A DNA stretch of 64,000 nucleotides, from positions 62,001-126,000 of the forward strand of contig JAKSDQ010000205.1 in NCBI GenBank assembly GCA_022360015.1, read 5' to 3'. Numbering within the stretch: position 1 is the first letter of the stretch; the number at the start of each line of letters is the position of its first letter. Shown piece after piece: positions 17,833 through 27,430 of this stretch. The stretch is from Cytophagales bacterium. Its GTDB lineage: Bacteria > Bacteroidota > Bacteroidia > Cytophagales > Cyclobacteriaceae. The translations under genes and the position numbers were made by a program. Under the pieces are notes generated by a model that saw only the letters and a list, made by a program, of their open reading frames with translations, was not told the origin of the DNA and did not search any database.

Positions 17833-18235
17833 ATGAGGATCAAAACGCTACCCGACTTATTTCTATCCTTCATCACATTACTTCTTTTAATCCCATTGAT
17901 GCATGTAAGGGCACAATCCGACGCCGGTTTCATTTATGGTAAGTTACTACTATCGATGATAATACCTACACGGGCAACATCAGGTGGGGTAAGGAAGAGG
18001 TATTCTGGTTTGACATGTTTAACTCTTCCAAGCCCGGGAACGAGAATTTAAGGTACCTGTCGGCTGAGGACCGGGATTACCTGAACCGCAACAGGGAAAC
18101 GTGGTCATCAAGAAAATACTACTGACAGACTCCCAGGATGTAACAGATGATAATGACGGCATATTGGTTTTCAACGGCAAAGGTGATCCGACCTATATTC
18201 CCTGGGAAGATGTAGACAAGATAAATTTTAATTAA
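17833..18235 (+). pseudogene. Decayed paralogue of the triple-repeat secreted protein
   Basis: The ATG at 17833 opens a signal peptide and SDAGFIYGK, matching the start of the mature protein of the upstream gene (NDEGFIYGK). One base seems to be lost near 17943; in the next frame the match resumes as DDNTYTGNIRWGKEEVFWFDMFNSS until a TGA at 18123. A third frame from 18101 encodes DVTDDNDGILVF and PTYIPWEDVDKINFN, matching the C-terminal end of the intact protein. So the first and last parts of a repeat protein remain, with at least two frame changes and most of the middle deleted. It cannot yield a full-length product. Confidence 0.85.
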
Positions 18236-18337
18236 AAAGAGAATTAATAAAACCCTCAACAGCAACAACGCACCGTTTTATGTTTGTGAGAATCGAATAC
18301 AGATTTTGACTAGCGTTTAAAACAAACTTCATGATTG

Positions 18338-18378
18338 AAATTTCCTGGGACCGAAAGGTTTCAGGAAATTTTTATTTT
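18338..18378 (+). terminator. Intrinsic terminator downstream of the pseudogene
   Basis: Arms AAATTTCCTG and CAGGAAATTT are continued by ACC/GGT closed with a GAAA tetraloop, and a T-rich tail follows. The 103 bases between the pseudogene end and this hairpin hold no gene. It probably ended the transcript of the once-intact paralogue. Confidence 0.85.
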
Positions 18379-18446
18379 CGCCAATTCAATCATAATTGAT
18401 CCTCCTTTATTAATTTGCACCTATCAAATTAACCAATCAATTAATC

Positions 18447-18881
18447 ATGAATAAGATTATCAACCTCATAAAAACCTGCTTTGTAATCATATTAATTGCG
18501 CATTTTAACGGATGCCAGCAAAAAAAGGAAAATCCAACTACGACGCTGTTCGAAGAGACCATGGATTTACATGATGTGGCGATGGCAAGAATGAGTGAAA
18601 TTTATACCCTGAAAAAATCTTTAACCAAAAAAAATGACAGTTTATTTAAGGTAGGCCCGGTAGATAGTGTGTCTCAAAAAGAGTTTATACTATTAATGGA
18701 ACAATTAGAAGAAGCTGATGAGGCCATGATGTCATGGATGGCACAATTTGAAACGAAATATAAAAACGATGACACCGAGGAAAGCCTGAATTATTATAAA
18801 GATCAGAAAGAAAAAATTCTGGCCGTGAGCAAATCCATGGATGAAGCCATAGCACGTGCTAAAGAAGCCACCAAAGATTAG
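18447..18881 (+). CDS. Small lipoprotein of unknown function
   Basis: A 144-residue protein with a lipoprotein signal peptide and lipobox HFNGC (Cys at residue 23). The mature part is almost wholly helical and charged, with methionine-rich amphipathic segments such as LHDVAMARMSEIYTLKKSL and LEEADEAMMSWMAQFE that suggest a helical hairpin or coiled coil. Similar short helical lipoproteins occur in Bacteroidota, without known function. Its stop codon overlaps that of the convergent phosphorylase gene. Confidence 0.7.
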   Translation: MNKIINLIKTCFVIILIAHFNGCQQKKENPTTTLFEETMDLHDVAMARMSEIYTLKKSLTKKNDSLFKVGPVDSVSQKEFILLMEQLEEADEAMMSWMAQFETKYKNDDTEESLNYYKDQKEKILAVSKSMDEAIARAKEATKD

Positions 18882-19735
18882 ATTCTGTCCAGGATTTTCA
18901 CAATCAGGGAGTCAATAATTTTCGCAGGGTTTTTAGAAAACTTGTTTTCAATTCTGTTGGCCAGGATAGCGTTGACACTCAGGATTTCATGTCCCAACAG
19001 ACGGCCCAGTGCGTAATAACCGGCGGTTTCCATCTCAAAATTTGTTAGCCAGAAATTGTCGTAATGAAAATAATTAAGGTCTTCGATCAGGTTGTTAAAT
19101 TTTGACTTTACCCTGATATACCTGCCTTGCGGCGCATAAAACCCGGGGCAGGTAACGGTATTTCCTTCAATCATATCAAAAGCAAATTTCCTTTTTAACT
19201 CATCAGAACCTTTCACACAGTAAGGCAGAAAAGGAAGTTCAATCTTTTCCTTGAGCTCTTTTACGATCAGCTTTTCAAATTCAGTCTGTGGAAGGTCATA
19301 AAAACTCATCAATGTATCAAAACCCACACCATAATCTGACACCAGATAACTGCCGCATTTTAAATCGATCTGCAGGCTTCCGGAAGTACCGATCCTGATA
19401 ATCTGTAGTTTGCGTTTCTTATCTTTTACCTTTCTGGTTTTAAAATCTACATTCGCAAGCGCATCCAGTTCGGTGAGCACAATTTCTATATTGTCGGTAC
19501 CCATGCCTGTGCTCATTACCATTACTCTTTTTCCCTTATAGTTACCGACATGTGTGATAAACTCCCTTTTATTCATTTCAAATTCAATATCATCAAAATG
19601 CTGGCTCACCCGGTAAACCCTTCCCGGATCGCCGACTGTTATGATAAAATCGGTTATTTGATCAGGTTTTAAATTAAGATGGTAAATCGAACCATCGGGG
19701 TTGATGATTAAATCTGCTTGGGAAACTTTGCTCAT
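18878..19735 (-). CDS. Nucleoside phosphorylase, uridine phosphorylase-like
   Basis: A 285-residue member of the PNP/UDP phosphorylase family, which splits nucleosides with phosphate into base and (deoxy)ribose 1-phosphate. Visible are the phosphate-site segment VGDPGRVYRV, STGMGTDNIEIVLTEL, RIGTSGSLQ and the sugar-site motif NFEMETAGYYALGR. The ending lacks additional domains. The base specificity (uridine, thymidine or purine) cannot be fixed from motifs. It converges with the lipoprotein gene with overlapping stops, and is 95 bases downstream of the acyltransferase gene. Confidence 0.88.
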   Translation of the reverse strand: MSKVSQADLIINPDGSIYHLNLKPDQITDFIITVGDPGRVYRVSQHFDDIEFEMNKREFITHVGNYKGKRVMVMSTGMGTDNIEIVLTELDALANVDFKTRKVKDKKRKLQIIRIGTSGSLQIDLKCGSYLVSDYGVGFDTLMSFYDLPQTEFEKLIVKELKEKIELPFLPYCVKGSDELKRKFAFDMIEGNTVTCPGFYAPQGRYIRVKSKFNNLIEDLNYFHYDNFWLTNFEMETAGYYALGRLLGHEILSVNAILANRIENKFSKNPAKIIDSLIVKILDRI

Positions 19736-19830
19736 GAATAAAAGTAAAAATTGTATAACTAAATCAAAACTTAATATAGATAATAAATAATTAACAATGG
19801 TTTAAATTATCATTACGAATTGACACCGGT

Positions 19831-20469
19831 CTAACCGGCAACCAGAGAGGCGGGATTACCAAATACGGTCTGACCCTTCGACACATCAGCAACTACCACC
19901 GACCCGGCCCCTACCCTGGCACCTTCACCTATGGTTACACCTGAAACAATGGTGACTCCTGATCCGATAAATGCTTCGGCTTCAACCTTTACGCCGGCGT
20001 TCAGCACACTCCCGGCACCGACCTGGACAAAATCGCCCAATTCGACATCATGATCAATCACAACACCCGAGTTGATAAGGCAGTGATTCGAAATCCTGGC
20101 ACTGGCACCAACCACCACACCGGCATTGATGAAGTTGCCATGCCCCAGAAAAACACTTTCAGGAATATGGACAAAGCTGTGAATGGCGTTAACCGGCATT
20201 TTTTTTCTTTTTTCGTTAATCATTTTTACCAGACCTTTCCGGTATGCATTTTCATCAACAGCTACAAATGCTTCGGTCTTTTTACCAATCAGTTTAAGGA
20301 ACCCGTGGTCATCAGTGGCACCGAGCACCGACACGCCGTTGATTTCTTTACCATGCCATGACACATCATCATCCAGAAAACCAAATACAACCACTTCATG
20401 GCTGTTAAAGATTTCCAGGGCAGCCTTGGCGATTCCATTTGCGCCAAATATTATTACAGGATTTTCCAT
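19831..20469 (-). CDS. NeuD/PglD-type sugar O-acyltransferase
   Basis: A 212-residue protein with an N-terminal Rossmann-like PglD_N domain (VIIFGANGIAKAALEIF) and a C-terminal left-handed beta-helix of hexapeptide repeats (about residues 105-205). GHGNFINAGVVVGASA and the ending GNPAS are typical. Relatives acetylate sialic acids or amino sugars such as UDP-4-amino sugars using acetyl-CoA. The acceptor is unknown and no sugar biosynthesis genes adjoin it. A well-placed promoter lies just upstream. Confidence 0.85.
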   Translation of the reverse strand: MENPVIIFGANGIAKAALEIFNSHEVVVFGFLDDDVSWHGKEINGVSVLGATDDHGFLKLIGKKTEAFVAVDENAYRKGLVKMINEKRKKMPVNAIHSFVHIPESVFLGHGNFINAGVVVGASARISNHCLINSGVVIDHDVELGDFVQVGAGSVLNAGVKVEAEAFIGSGVTIVSGVTIGEGARVGAGSVVVADVSKGQTVFGNPASLVAG

Positions 20470-20490
20470 TGAAAGTGATAATTAAGAAGG

Positions 20491-20521
20491 CAAAGGTAAG
20501 ATGATCTAACACATACTGCAA
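20491..20521 (-). promoter_or_regulatory. Promoter of the NeuD-like gene
   Basis: On the minus strand a -33 TTG (20521-20519) is followed after 20 bases by TACCTTTG (20498-20491), an exact TAnnTTTG box. The predicted start near 20485 leaves a leader of about 16 bases before the ATG at 20469. Confidence 0.6.
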
Positions 20522-20612
20522 AATAAAAAAATGTCCTGTGCATATTTTTGAAACGAATGGCTGACCGTGGCTATTCAGACTAATGCCAGCTTGTACTTTC
20601 AAAGGGAAAAGT

Positions 20613-21917
20613 TCAGGTTTTAGGTGTCAGTTTGAAAAGCTGGAAAAGTTTATCCACCATGGGATTGTTAAGAATGATGAGGTAAATAAAAAAGGGCAGA
20701 AAGGCTATTTTGTATCTGACCAAGGTACCGAAATTAGGTGATGACAAGGCCATAAAAGCTGCCAGAATACATATGTAGACAACCATGGAAAAAATCAGTA
20801 TTCTGTGCGGAAATTCCCGGTTCCTAAAAATCCGGAACAGGGCGCCAATGGTGAGTATCAATAGCACAAGGTTTTCGAAGCCGACCCAATATTGAAATAT
20901 GGTCCTTGCATCGAGCAGGCTGGGCCTGAATAAGCCGGAATATAGTGCTTTTGGCAAATTGATTAAAATGCTTGAAACCGTCGGATCCAGTTTGTTATAA
21001 GCAATCAAATCCTCAGGGGAGGACAGTTCATAAATCTGATTGTGGGTGGTAACGACACTTTGCAAAAAATTTTCAGCCCTTAAATTAGGGTGAATGGTAG
21101 AGGCAAATAGCAATATTAAGGTAAAAACAAGGAGCCATGAGCCAAAGTGGGTATAGTAGTTTTTTTGTACGAACTTAAAATTAAGCCTGAGGAAAGCCAC
21201 GATAAAATTGGCTGCCATAACCGGTATTAAAACGCCGACATAGTAATATTTCAACTTTAACAAAATCCACAGAAACAAAGCCATCAGTATAATCCGGGGA
21301 TAGGATATTTTCTGGGATATGATAAGATATGGAATAGAAAAACCGACAATAAAACACAAACAGCCCATAACAAGGCTCTCCTTGGTCACGCCGGAACTCC
21401 AGAATAGCACCGAAGGGAAAAACAGAAAAGCAATTGCCGAATAAAATTTGGTATCCTGAAATTTGCTGGCCAGCATGTTTGCCAGATACCACATACCCAA
21501 ATAGCTAAAATATGAAAAATAGATTCCTGTCAACCAGTAATTGTTATAGGTAATGAGATTAACAATACTTGCCAATTTAGCGGTAAAAAAAGCCCTGGGT
21601 TGAAATTTCATTACTAATAACTCCGCAAACTGATCAGGAATTTCATTCACCAGCAGAATCTTAGCGTAATCGACAGGGTGCCGGTAGGCAATATTTACCA
21701 GTCTCACGGCCTCTTCGTAAAATGCATATGTATCACCTGATATATAATAATACTTATATACGAGGCCAACAGCAATACCTGCAGCTACTTTGATTATTAA
21801 ACCCGGAATGAAATACCTGCCCAACTGGTAGGTTTTCACCTTGTTGTAGATTAAATAGGTAATGTATCCCAGTAAGGTAAGATTGAAAATATAAGCCAGG
21901 ATCTTTAAGAAACTCAT
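20613..21917 (-). CDS. Polytopic membrane protein, unrecognised (GT-C-like layout)
   Basis: A 434-residue membrane protein with about ten hydrophobic segments. A long outside loop after the second segment contains ISGDTYAFYEEAVRL, and another after the mid-protein segments contains LRAENFLQSVVTTHNQIYEL. An acidic residue in the first large loop followed by paired membrane helices recalls GT-C glycosyltransferases and O-antigen-related membrane proteins, but no defining motif is present. The ATG overlaps the stop of the DUF2851 gene (ATGA), so the two are translationally coupled. Function unknown. Confidence 0.7.
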   Translation of the reverse strand: MSFLKILAYIFNLTLLGYITYLIYNKVKTYQLGRYFIPGLIIKVAAGIAVGLVYKYYYISGDTYAFYEEAVRLVNIAYRHPVDYAKILLVNEIPDQFAELLVMKFQPRAFFTAKLASIVNLITYNNYWLTGIYFSYFSYLGMWYLANMLASKFQDTKFYSAIAFLFFPSVLFWSSGVTKESLVMGCLCFIVGFSIPYLIISQKISYPRIILMALFLWILLKLKYYYVGVLIPVMAANFIVAFLRLNFKFVQKNYYTHFGSWLLVFTLILLFASTIHPNLRAENFLQSVVTTHNQIYELSSPEDLIAYNKLDPTVSSILINLPKALYSGLFRPSLLDARTIFQYWVGFENLVLLILTIGALFRIFRNREFPHRILIFSMVVYICILAAFMALSSPNFGTLVRYKIAFLPFFIYLIILNNPMVDKLFQLFKLTPKT

Positions 21918-23191
21918 GTAGTCTTAACTATTGAAATCCCAATATTACAATTTAAGCACTTATTACCAAGACAAAAATTATCAAATAATTCAATCAACCC
22001 TTGTGAATCAAAAGCACTTTCGATTTTGACATCCAGATTTTTCCACAGTTTGGTCACCTTGTTGGTTTCCGGTGGCAATTTCTCCAATAACCGGACCGCA
22101 TGATCGATTTGGGACCGGTCTTCTTTAATCCGACCATAAGCCACTTTCAATGGGACCACCGTGTTGATGATGATATTATAGATACTTTCCTTACCCAAAC
22201 CCGGAATTGATGACCGGCAAAATTTGCCAAAAGAGTAATGATTATGCCAATATGCCGACTGGCTTACGGACAAATTATCTATTAAAAATTGACATGAATT
22301 TACTTCTTTAAAAACAGCAAACAAATTTTTATTCCGGTGGAAAAACTGCGCAAATTGTGCTATTCTGATGGTAGGAAAATTGCCAGGTCTCATTCTTAAA
22401 AATTTCCATTCTACCTTGTTTAACTCTTTACCCTTCAGATAATATTTATGCGCCAAAAACTGATATTCATTCTTTAATCTTCTGAAATATTCATCTTTTA
22501 AAGGATCATTCAGAAATCCGGCCACACCAAAAAGTAATGCTTCAACCTGAAATATATTGTTGCGATGCTTGAGGAGCAGCTTTAAAGGCAGATTTTCGGA
22601 TAATCTTAAAAAGGCCTCCTTGTTTGTTTTAAAACCAAAGTTTTGGGCCAGTAACCGATAAGTAGCCTCCTGCCAGGTGAGCTTGTTATCAATTAACCGA
22701 ATGATATCACCTGCCTTTCTTTCAAGTCGGCCAATCACCGTCTTGTCCAACATGGAGCAGATAATTATAGCATCAACTTTGCCGATAACGTGGTTACAGG
22801 GTATTGTTTCCAGGTTTTGCGTCAGGTATTTATACTTTCTGTAGAGATCGAAATCTACCCTGTTTTTTAACTCAAGGGTAGGGATCAGGCTGCCATCATT
22901 ACGATAAACAGCCATATCATCTTCCCAAACCACATGAAGGATAACCCGGTTGTAGGCAGGGTCGGTTTGGTGTTTATGCTGTTTCCAGTGTGAGGATTTA
23001 ACATGAACCTCAACGTGGCCAAACCAATTGATTCCATCAATTTTAATTTTCGCCTGACTGAAATCCGGTCCGGCATCATGGTTTTGAATGCCCGGGTTAA
23101 AAATGTTTACCTGCTCATGGTGAGTGGTGGTAAGTTGGTTTTTGGAAAAGTACTGGTACTTCCATAAAAAAACAGGAAAATCCTCTTTCAT
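21914..23191 (-). CDS. DUF2851 family protein
   Basis: A 425-residue cytoplasmic protein of the DUF2851 family, typical of Bacteroidota. The family signature NPGIQNHDAGPDFSQAKIKIDG, then HVEVHVKSSHWKQHKH and YNRVILHVVWEDD, covers residues 30-95 and suggests an enzyme-like pocket rich in Asp, His and Asn. The rest is helical and ends in a cysteine cluster, C-x4-C-x2-C (FCLGNKCLNCN), which could bind a metal. The biochemical function is unknown. It is co-transcribed with the overlapping membrane protein and lies 57 bases downstream of pyrF. Confidence 0.85.
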   Translation of the reverse strand: MKEDFPVFLWKYQYFSKNQLTTTHHEQVNIFNPGIQNHDAGPDFSQAKIKIDGINWFGHVEVHVKSSHWKQHKHQTDPAYNRVILHVVWEDDMAVYRNDGSLIPTLELKNRVDFDLYRKYKYLTQNLETIPCNHVIGKVDAIIICSMLDKTVIGRLERKAGDIIRLIDNKLTWQEATYRLLAQNFGFKTNKEAFLRLSENLPLKLLLKHRNNIFQVEALLFGVAGFLNDPLKDEYFRRLKNEYQFLAHKYYLKGKELNKVEWKFLRMRPGNFPTIRIAQFAQFFHRNKNLFAVFKEVNSCQFLIDNLSVSQSAYWHNHYSFGKFCRSSIPGLGKESIYNIIINTVVPLKVAYGRIKEDRSQIDHAVRLLEKLPPETNKVTKLWKNLDVKIESAFDSQGLIELFDNFCLGNKCLNCNIGISIVKTT

Positions 23192-23248
23192 ATCTCATAA
23201 AGGTTAAAAAATGACTTTGGGGGATTTCCTAAAAAATGTGAAGGTAAT

Positions 23249-24067
23249 TTAAAGAAATTTTTCCAAATAATTGTCCATTTGATAGCTAATTTCCTGCGCT
23301 GATTTTCTGGCCTCAGAGGCAAATCCGGTACCGGTACCGGAATAAATGATGCCACGGGTTGAATTAACTAATAATCCACAATCTTTATTCATGCCAAACC
23401 TGGAAACCTCCTCCAGGCTCCCTCCCTGGGCACCAACGCCAGGAACCAATAAAAAATGATCAGGCACAATTTTTCTGATATTTTCGAAATGGCTGGATTG
23501 AGTGGCACCTGCCACGTACATCAATTGTTCATTGCTGCCCCATTGCTGACTGACCTCCAGCACCTGCTCATACAGTTTGCCCTTACTGTCAGCCATCGGC
23601 AGGTGCTGGAAATCCGCACTTCCGTCATTGGACGTAAGTGCCAGAAGTATGACCCATTTCCCTTGAAATTCAAGAAATGGAGAGACAGAGTCACATCCCA
23701 TATAAGGGGCTACTGTTACAGCGTCAAAATCCATTTGCTCAAAAAAAGCCCTGGCATAAAGCCTCGAAGTATTTCCAATGTCACCACGTTTGGCATCTGC
23801 GATTGTAAAAATATTATCCGGGATATAAGCCAGGGTTTTTTCAAGGCTTTCCCAACCCCTGGCACCATACGCCTCATAAAATGCAACATTCGGCTTGTAA
23901 GCCACACACAAGTCTTGCGTGGCGTCGATGATCTGCTTGTTGAATTCAAAAACCGGATCATCGTATTTAAGCAGGTGGACAGGTATTTTGGTGATATCTG
24001 TGTCTAAACCCACACATAAATACGATCTTTTATCAAGGATTTCCCGTTTCAGGGTTTCTTTGGTCAT
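23249..24067 (-). CDS. pyrF: Orotidine 5'-phosphate decarboxylase, type 2
   Basis: This enzyme catalyses the last step of UMP synthesis, decarboxylating OMP to UMP. The 272-residue length and CVGLDTD start are those of the longer (type 2) group. The catalytic Asp-Lys-Asp set lies in DAKRGDIGN (D91, K93, D96), and the phosphate-binding end is VPGVGAQGG and STRGIIYSG. It is 30 bases downstream of the LolA-like gene and upstream of the DUF2851 gene; pyrD lies about 3.4 kb away on the same strand, with ftsK and lolA between. Confidence 0.95.
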   Translation of the reverse strand: MTKETLKREILDKRSYLCVGLDTDITKIPVHLLKYDDPVFEFNKQIIDATQDLCVAYKPNVAFYEAYGARGWESLEKTLAYIPDNIFTIADAKRGDIGNTSRLYARAFFEQMDFDAVTVAPYMGCDSVSPFLEFQGKWVILLALTSNDGSADFQHLPMADSKGKLYEQVLEVSQQWGSNEQLMYVAGATQSSHFENIRKIVPDHFLLVPGVGAQGGSLEEVSRFGMNKDCGLLVNSTRGIIYSGTGTGFASEARKSAQEISYQMDNYLEKFL

Positions 24068-24097
24068 AGTGATAGTAATAAAAACAGGCCCGATCGC

Positions 24098-24742
24098 CTA
24101 TCTCAGGTCTATGATTTCAACCCCCGGATATTTGTTAGGATCAAATTTAAAATAGTCGCTGTTTACAGCATATTCCGGATCAAAAGATGTGATTGAATAT
24201 TCGTATCTGTTCCCGTTTTTGTCAAACATTTTCCAACTTCTCAGCAGCTTGTCTTTTTGGTCAATAACCATTCTTATTTTAAAATACTGCAAGTTTTTAT
24301 CTTCCGGAATAAGGTCTACAACATCATAGTTTTTGCCACTCATGCTTTGGGATTTGAGATATACATATTTATAACCGTCCTTATAGGCGTTGTAAATAGT
24401 AGATGGATTAGTCTCTCCTTCCTCCGGGTCGTAGTTGTCAATATTTACTTCGTTTACCTCTTCGAGGTAAGTCCAAACCGTATTTCCGTTATTATAAATT
24501 TCCTGACCGGCCAATACCAGTTTGAACATTTCTCCCTTTACCGTGATTTCGCCATTAAACTTTTCGTCGATATTTTCTTCTTCATTTTCCAAATGTTGAG
24601 AAATTTTGGCTTTGAAGGACGGAATAGACTTGTATTTAGAGCTCATTGCGTCCAATACTTTCTTAGCCTTGGTATCGTATTGTGCATTGGCCACACCTGC
24701 ATATCCTACAAGCAACAATACAATCATCATTATTTTTTTCAT
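24098..24742 (-). CDS. LolA-like outer membrane lipoprotein carrier
   Basis: A 214-residue periplasmic protein with a signal peptide ending at ANAQ (about residue 20). The mature part follows the LolA pattern: AKKVLDAMSSKYKSIPSFKAKISQ, then GEITVKGEMFKLVLAGQEIYNNGNTVWTY, and a closing PNKYPGVEIIDLR. LolA shuttles lipoproteins from the LolCDE complex to the outer membrane. It lies directly downstream of ftsK, the order found in many bacteria. In Bacteroidota the LolB acceptor is generally missing, so the last step may differ. Confidence 0.88.
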   Translation of the reverse strand: MKKIMMIVLLLVGYAGVANAQYDTKAKKVLDAMSSKYKSIPSFKAKISQHLENEEENIDEKFNGEITVKGEMFKLVLAGQEIYNNGNTVWTYLEEVNEVNIDNYDPEEGETNPSTIYNAYKDGYKYVYLKSQSMSGKNYDVVDLIPEDKNLQYFKIRMVIDQKDKLLRSWKMFDKNGNRYEYSITSFDPEYAVNSDYFKFDPNKYPGVEIIDLR

Positions 24743-24821
24743 TGTTCAGTACATTTATACATTTCCAGCTTAATCCGGAAAAAATTTATTTGACAGTTTA
24801 ATTTACTATTTTTTTAATTGA

Positions 24822-27299
24822 TTAATTACCATTACTATTCATCTCATTCAATAACTGTTCCAAACTGTATTCATCGGGTATTAAAACTTCCCTGGCCTTG
24901 CTACCTTCGAAAGGGCCGACCACTCCTGCGGCTTCCAGTTGATCGATTAACCGGCCTGCCCTGTTATAGCCCAATTTAAGCTTTCTTTGTATCAAAGAGG
25001 TACTGCCCTGTTGATGTAAAACAATTAATCTCGCCGCATCTTCAAAGAGGGTGTCCCGTTCCGCAAGATCGATATCAGTAACTGAATCCCCACCTTCGTC
25101 ACCCACAAATTCAGGCAGCAGATAAGCAGAGTCATATCCTCTTTGCTCACCTACAAAATCACATACGGCTTCAATTTCAGGGGTATCTATAAAAGCACAT
25201 TGCAACCGTGTGATATCCGAACTTTGCGACAATAGCATATCTCCCTGCCCCACCAACTGCTCAGCACCACCAGTATCCAGAATAGTTCTGGAGTCTACCT
25301 TGGAGGTAACCCTGAACGACAGGCGGGCGGGAAAGTTCGCTTTGATCAAACCGGTTATCACATTCACAGAGGGTCTTTGCGTTGCTACCACCAAATGTAT
25401 CCCAATAGCCCTGGCAAGCTGGGCGAGTCGGGCTATGGGTGTTTCCACTTCCTTGCCTGAAGTCATCATCAGATCTGACAATTCGTCGATAACCAGCACA
25501 ATGTAAGGCAAAAACCGGTGGCCTTTCTCGGGGTTCAACCGGCGGTTGACGAACTTATTATTGTACTCCTTCAGGTTACGGCAACCGGCATCTTTTAAGA
25601 GATTGTATCGGTTATCCATTTCTATACACAGGGAATTTAAAGTATAGATAACCTTTTTTGTGTCCGTGATAATGGGTTCTTCACAATCCGGAAGTGTGGC
25701 GAGAAAATGTCTTTCTATTTTGTTGAAAAGGGTTAACTCCACTTTTTTCGGATCGACCAGTACAAACTTGAGTTGCGAAGGATGTTTCTTGTAAATCAGG
25801 GACGCCAGAATTACATTAAGGCCCACCGATTTACCCTGCCCGGTAGCCCCGGCCATTAAAAGGTGGGGCATTTTCGCCAGATCAGTTACAAACACTTCAT
25901 TGGAAATTGTTTTTCCCAAAACTACCGGCAACTCTTTGTCGCTTTTTAAAAATTTGTCCGTTCTTAAAACTGAGCGGATAGAAACCATTTCCCGGTTTTT
26001 ATTCGGAACCTCAATCCCAATGGTTCCCTTACCGGGAATAGGGGCGATAATCCTGATACCGAGCGCTGCCAGACTTAAGGCAATGTCATCCTCCAGGTTT
26101 TTGATTTTGGAGATCTTGACACCTGCTTCAGGTACGATTTCATAAAGTGTGACCGTGGGGCCAATAGTCGCTTTAATCCTGGAAATCCCTATTTTAAAAT
26201 TAGTGAGTGTATCCAGGATTTTTTCTTTGTTTTGCTCGAGTTCCTCCTTGGTTACCTGCACTTTCTCCGAGGTATATTCATTTAGCAGTTCCAGTGTAGG
26301 ATACTGGTATTGTGGTAAATCGAGGGTGGGATCGTAGTTCTCCACCTTGTCAGCCAGCTTTTCATTGGTTACCAGCCGGTTGATCTGAAAATCAGGCTCC
26401 TGAACAGGCTCAGCCCCTGAACCCGGGAGTTTTTGATCTGTTTTCGGCAAATCTACTTCAAACCTGGGTTTTCCATCACGGGGTGCAGCTTTATCATATA
26501 CAAACGGTTCCAGGTCCAAATCCGTATCAGTAAGTTCCACCTCTTTACCTTTGATCTTTTTTTCATCAGAATCCCCGGTTTCAGCATACTCAGGTTCCTT
26601 ATCCCTGTCTATTCCCGCTTCCCTGATGCTGCGCCCAATTTGATTGTCAAGGTCCCTGATTCCATCCTTAACCTTCGTATCTAAACCGAGAATTGTGGTA
26701 ATATTAAAAAAATAGATAATAAATATAATGAGCAGGAAGGCAAGCAACAGAAAGGTTCCCCAACCCATTAAATTATCCAGTATCACAGCAATTTCAAATC
26801 CTATTCCTCCTCCCAGAAAACTCCATTCACTGACACCCTCGGTAGTTTTCACCAGATACCCCAACAAGGTGCTCAGCCATAGCAGAAAAAATATGGCAAA
26901 CCTCGATAATTTGAATATCGGAAGAATCTCCTTTCCAATAACTACTTTATAACCTATCAAAAACAAAATCGGCGAAATAAGAAACGATGCTATGCCAAAC
27001 CACTTGAAGATAAAATAATGTGAAGCCAATGCCCCGAGCAATTTAAACCAGTTTTCCGTTTCAACGCCTGAATTAATCAGGCCGGTTTCACCGATAGCCT
27101 CCACGACACTTTGATCTGCCTTGCCGGTAAATAAATAGGATATAAAGGAGACCAGCAGAAAGACGGACACCGAAAGTAACAAAAACCCAAAAGCAAGATG
27201 AAACCTTCTATCTGAAATAAAGCCAGGCTTCAGTTTTACGGACTTTTTTTGCTTTTTAGATTTTTTAAAGGTATTGGATTTATAGGTATTTTTGGCCAT
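24822..27299 (-). CDS. ftsK: DNA translocase FtsK/SpoIIIE
   Basis: An 825-residue septal DNA pump that moves chromosome ends through the closing septum. Four to five membrane segments fill residues 30-210, and an acidic linker spans about 210-340. The motor domain has Walker A GATGQGKSVGLN (about 480-491) and a Walker B region around VIDELSDLMM (about 604). The C-terminal winged-helix gamma domain (about 750-815, with HQQGSTSLIQRKLKLGYNRAGRLID) reads KOPS sites and contacts XerD. XerD itself is encoded 1.7 kb away. lolA follows 79 bases downstream. A -7-like TAGTTTTG lies just upstream but has no -33 partner. Confidence 0.96.
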   Translation of the reverse strand: MAKNTYKSNTFKKSKKQKKSVKLKPGFISDRRFHLAFGFLLLSVSVFLLVSFISYLFTGKADQSVVEAIGETGLINSGVETENWFKLLGALASHYFIFKWFGIASFLISPILFLIGYKVVIGKEILPIFKLSRFAIFFLLWLSTLLGYLVKTTEGVSEWSFLGGGIGFEIAVILDNLMGWGTFLLLAFLLIIFIIYFFNITTILGLDTKVKDGIRDLDNQIGRSIREAGIDRDKEPEYAETGDSDEKKIKGKEVELTDTDLDLEPFVYDKAAPRDGKPRFEVDLPKTDQKLPGSGAEPVQEPDFQINRLVTNEKLADKVENYDPTLDLPQYQYPTLELLNEYTSEKVQVTKEELEQNKEKILDTLTNFKIGISRIKATIGPTVTLYEIVPEAGVKISKIKNLEDDIALSLAALGIRIIAPIPGKGTIGIEVPNKNREMVSIRSVLRTDKFLKSDKELPVVLGKTISNEVFVTDLAKMPHLLMAGATGQGKSVGLNVILASLIYKKHPSQLKFVLVDPKKVELTLFNKIERHFLATLPDCEEPIITDTKKVIYTLNSLCIEMDNRYNLLKDAGCRNLKEYNNKFVNRRLNPEKGHRFLPYIVLVIDELSDLMMTSGKEVETPIARLAQLARAIGIHLVVATQRPSVNVITGLIKANFPARLSFRVTSKVDSRTILDTGGAEQLVGQGDMLLSQSSDITRLQCAFIDTPEIEAVCDFVGEQRGYDSAYLLPEFVGDEGGDSVTDIDLAERDTLFEDAARLIVLHQQGSTSLIQRKLKLGYNRAGRLIDQLEAAGVVGPFEGSKAREVLIPDEYSLEQLLNEMNSNGN

Positions 27300-27430
27300 T
27301 TATCGCACTTCTGTTTACAAAACTAATGAAATCTGTGATATAAAATAAAGTATATGCCTGCTAATTCCCGGAATTACCTTCTGTGATATGTGGCTAATGA
27401 TTTACAACGTAATTGGGCGCAAATTCGAAG

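Noticed and set aside
23456-24007. A 183-residue plus-strand frame opposite pyrF
   Set aside because: It is an antisense shadow of a well-conserved enzyme gene.
24257-24793. A 178-residue plus-strand frame opposite the LolA-like gene
   Set aside because: It is hydrophobic and Phe/Tyr-rich because it mirrors the coding strand composition; no membrane protein logic or start context supports it.
27318-27325. TAGTTTTG upstream of ftsK as a promoter
   Set aside because: It matches the -7 box only; no TTG lies at the right distance.
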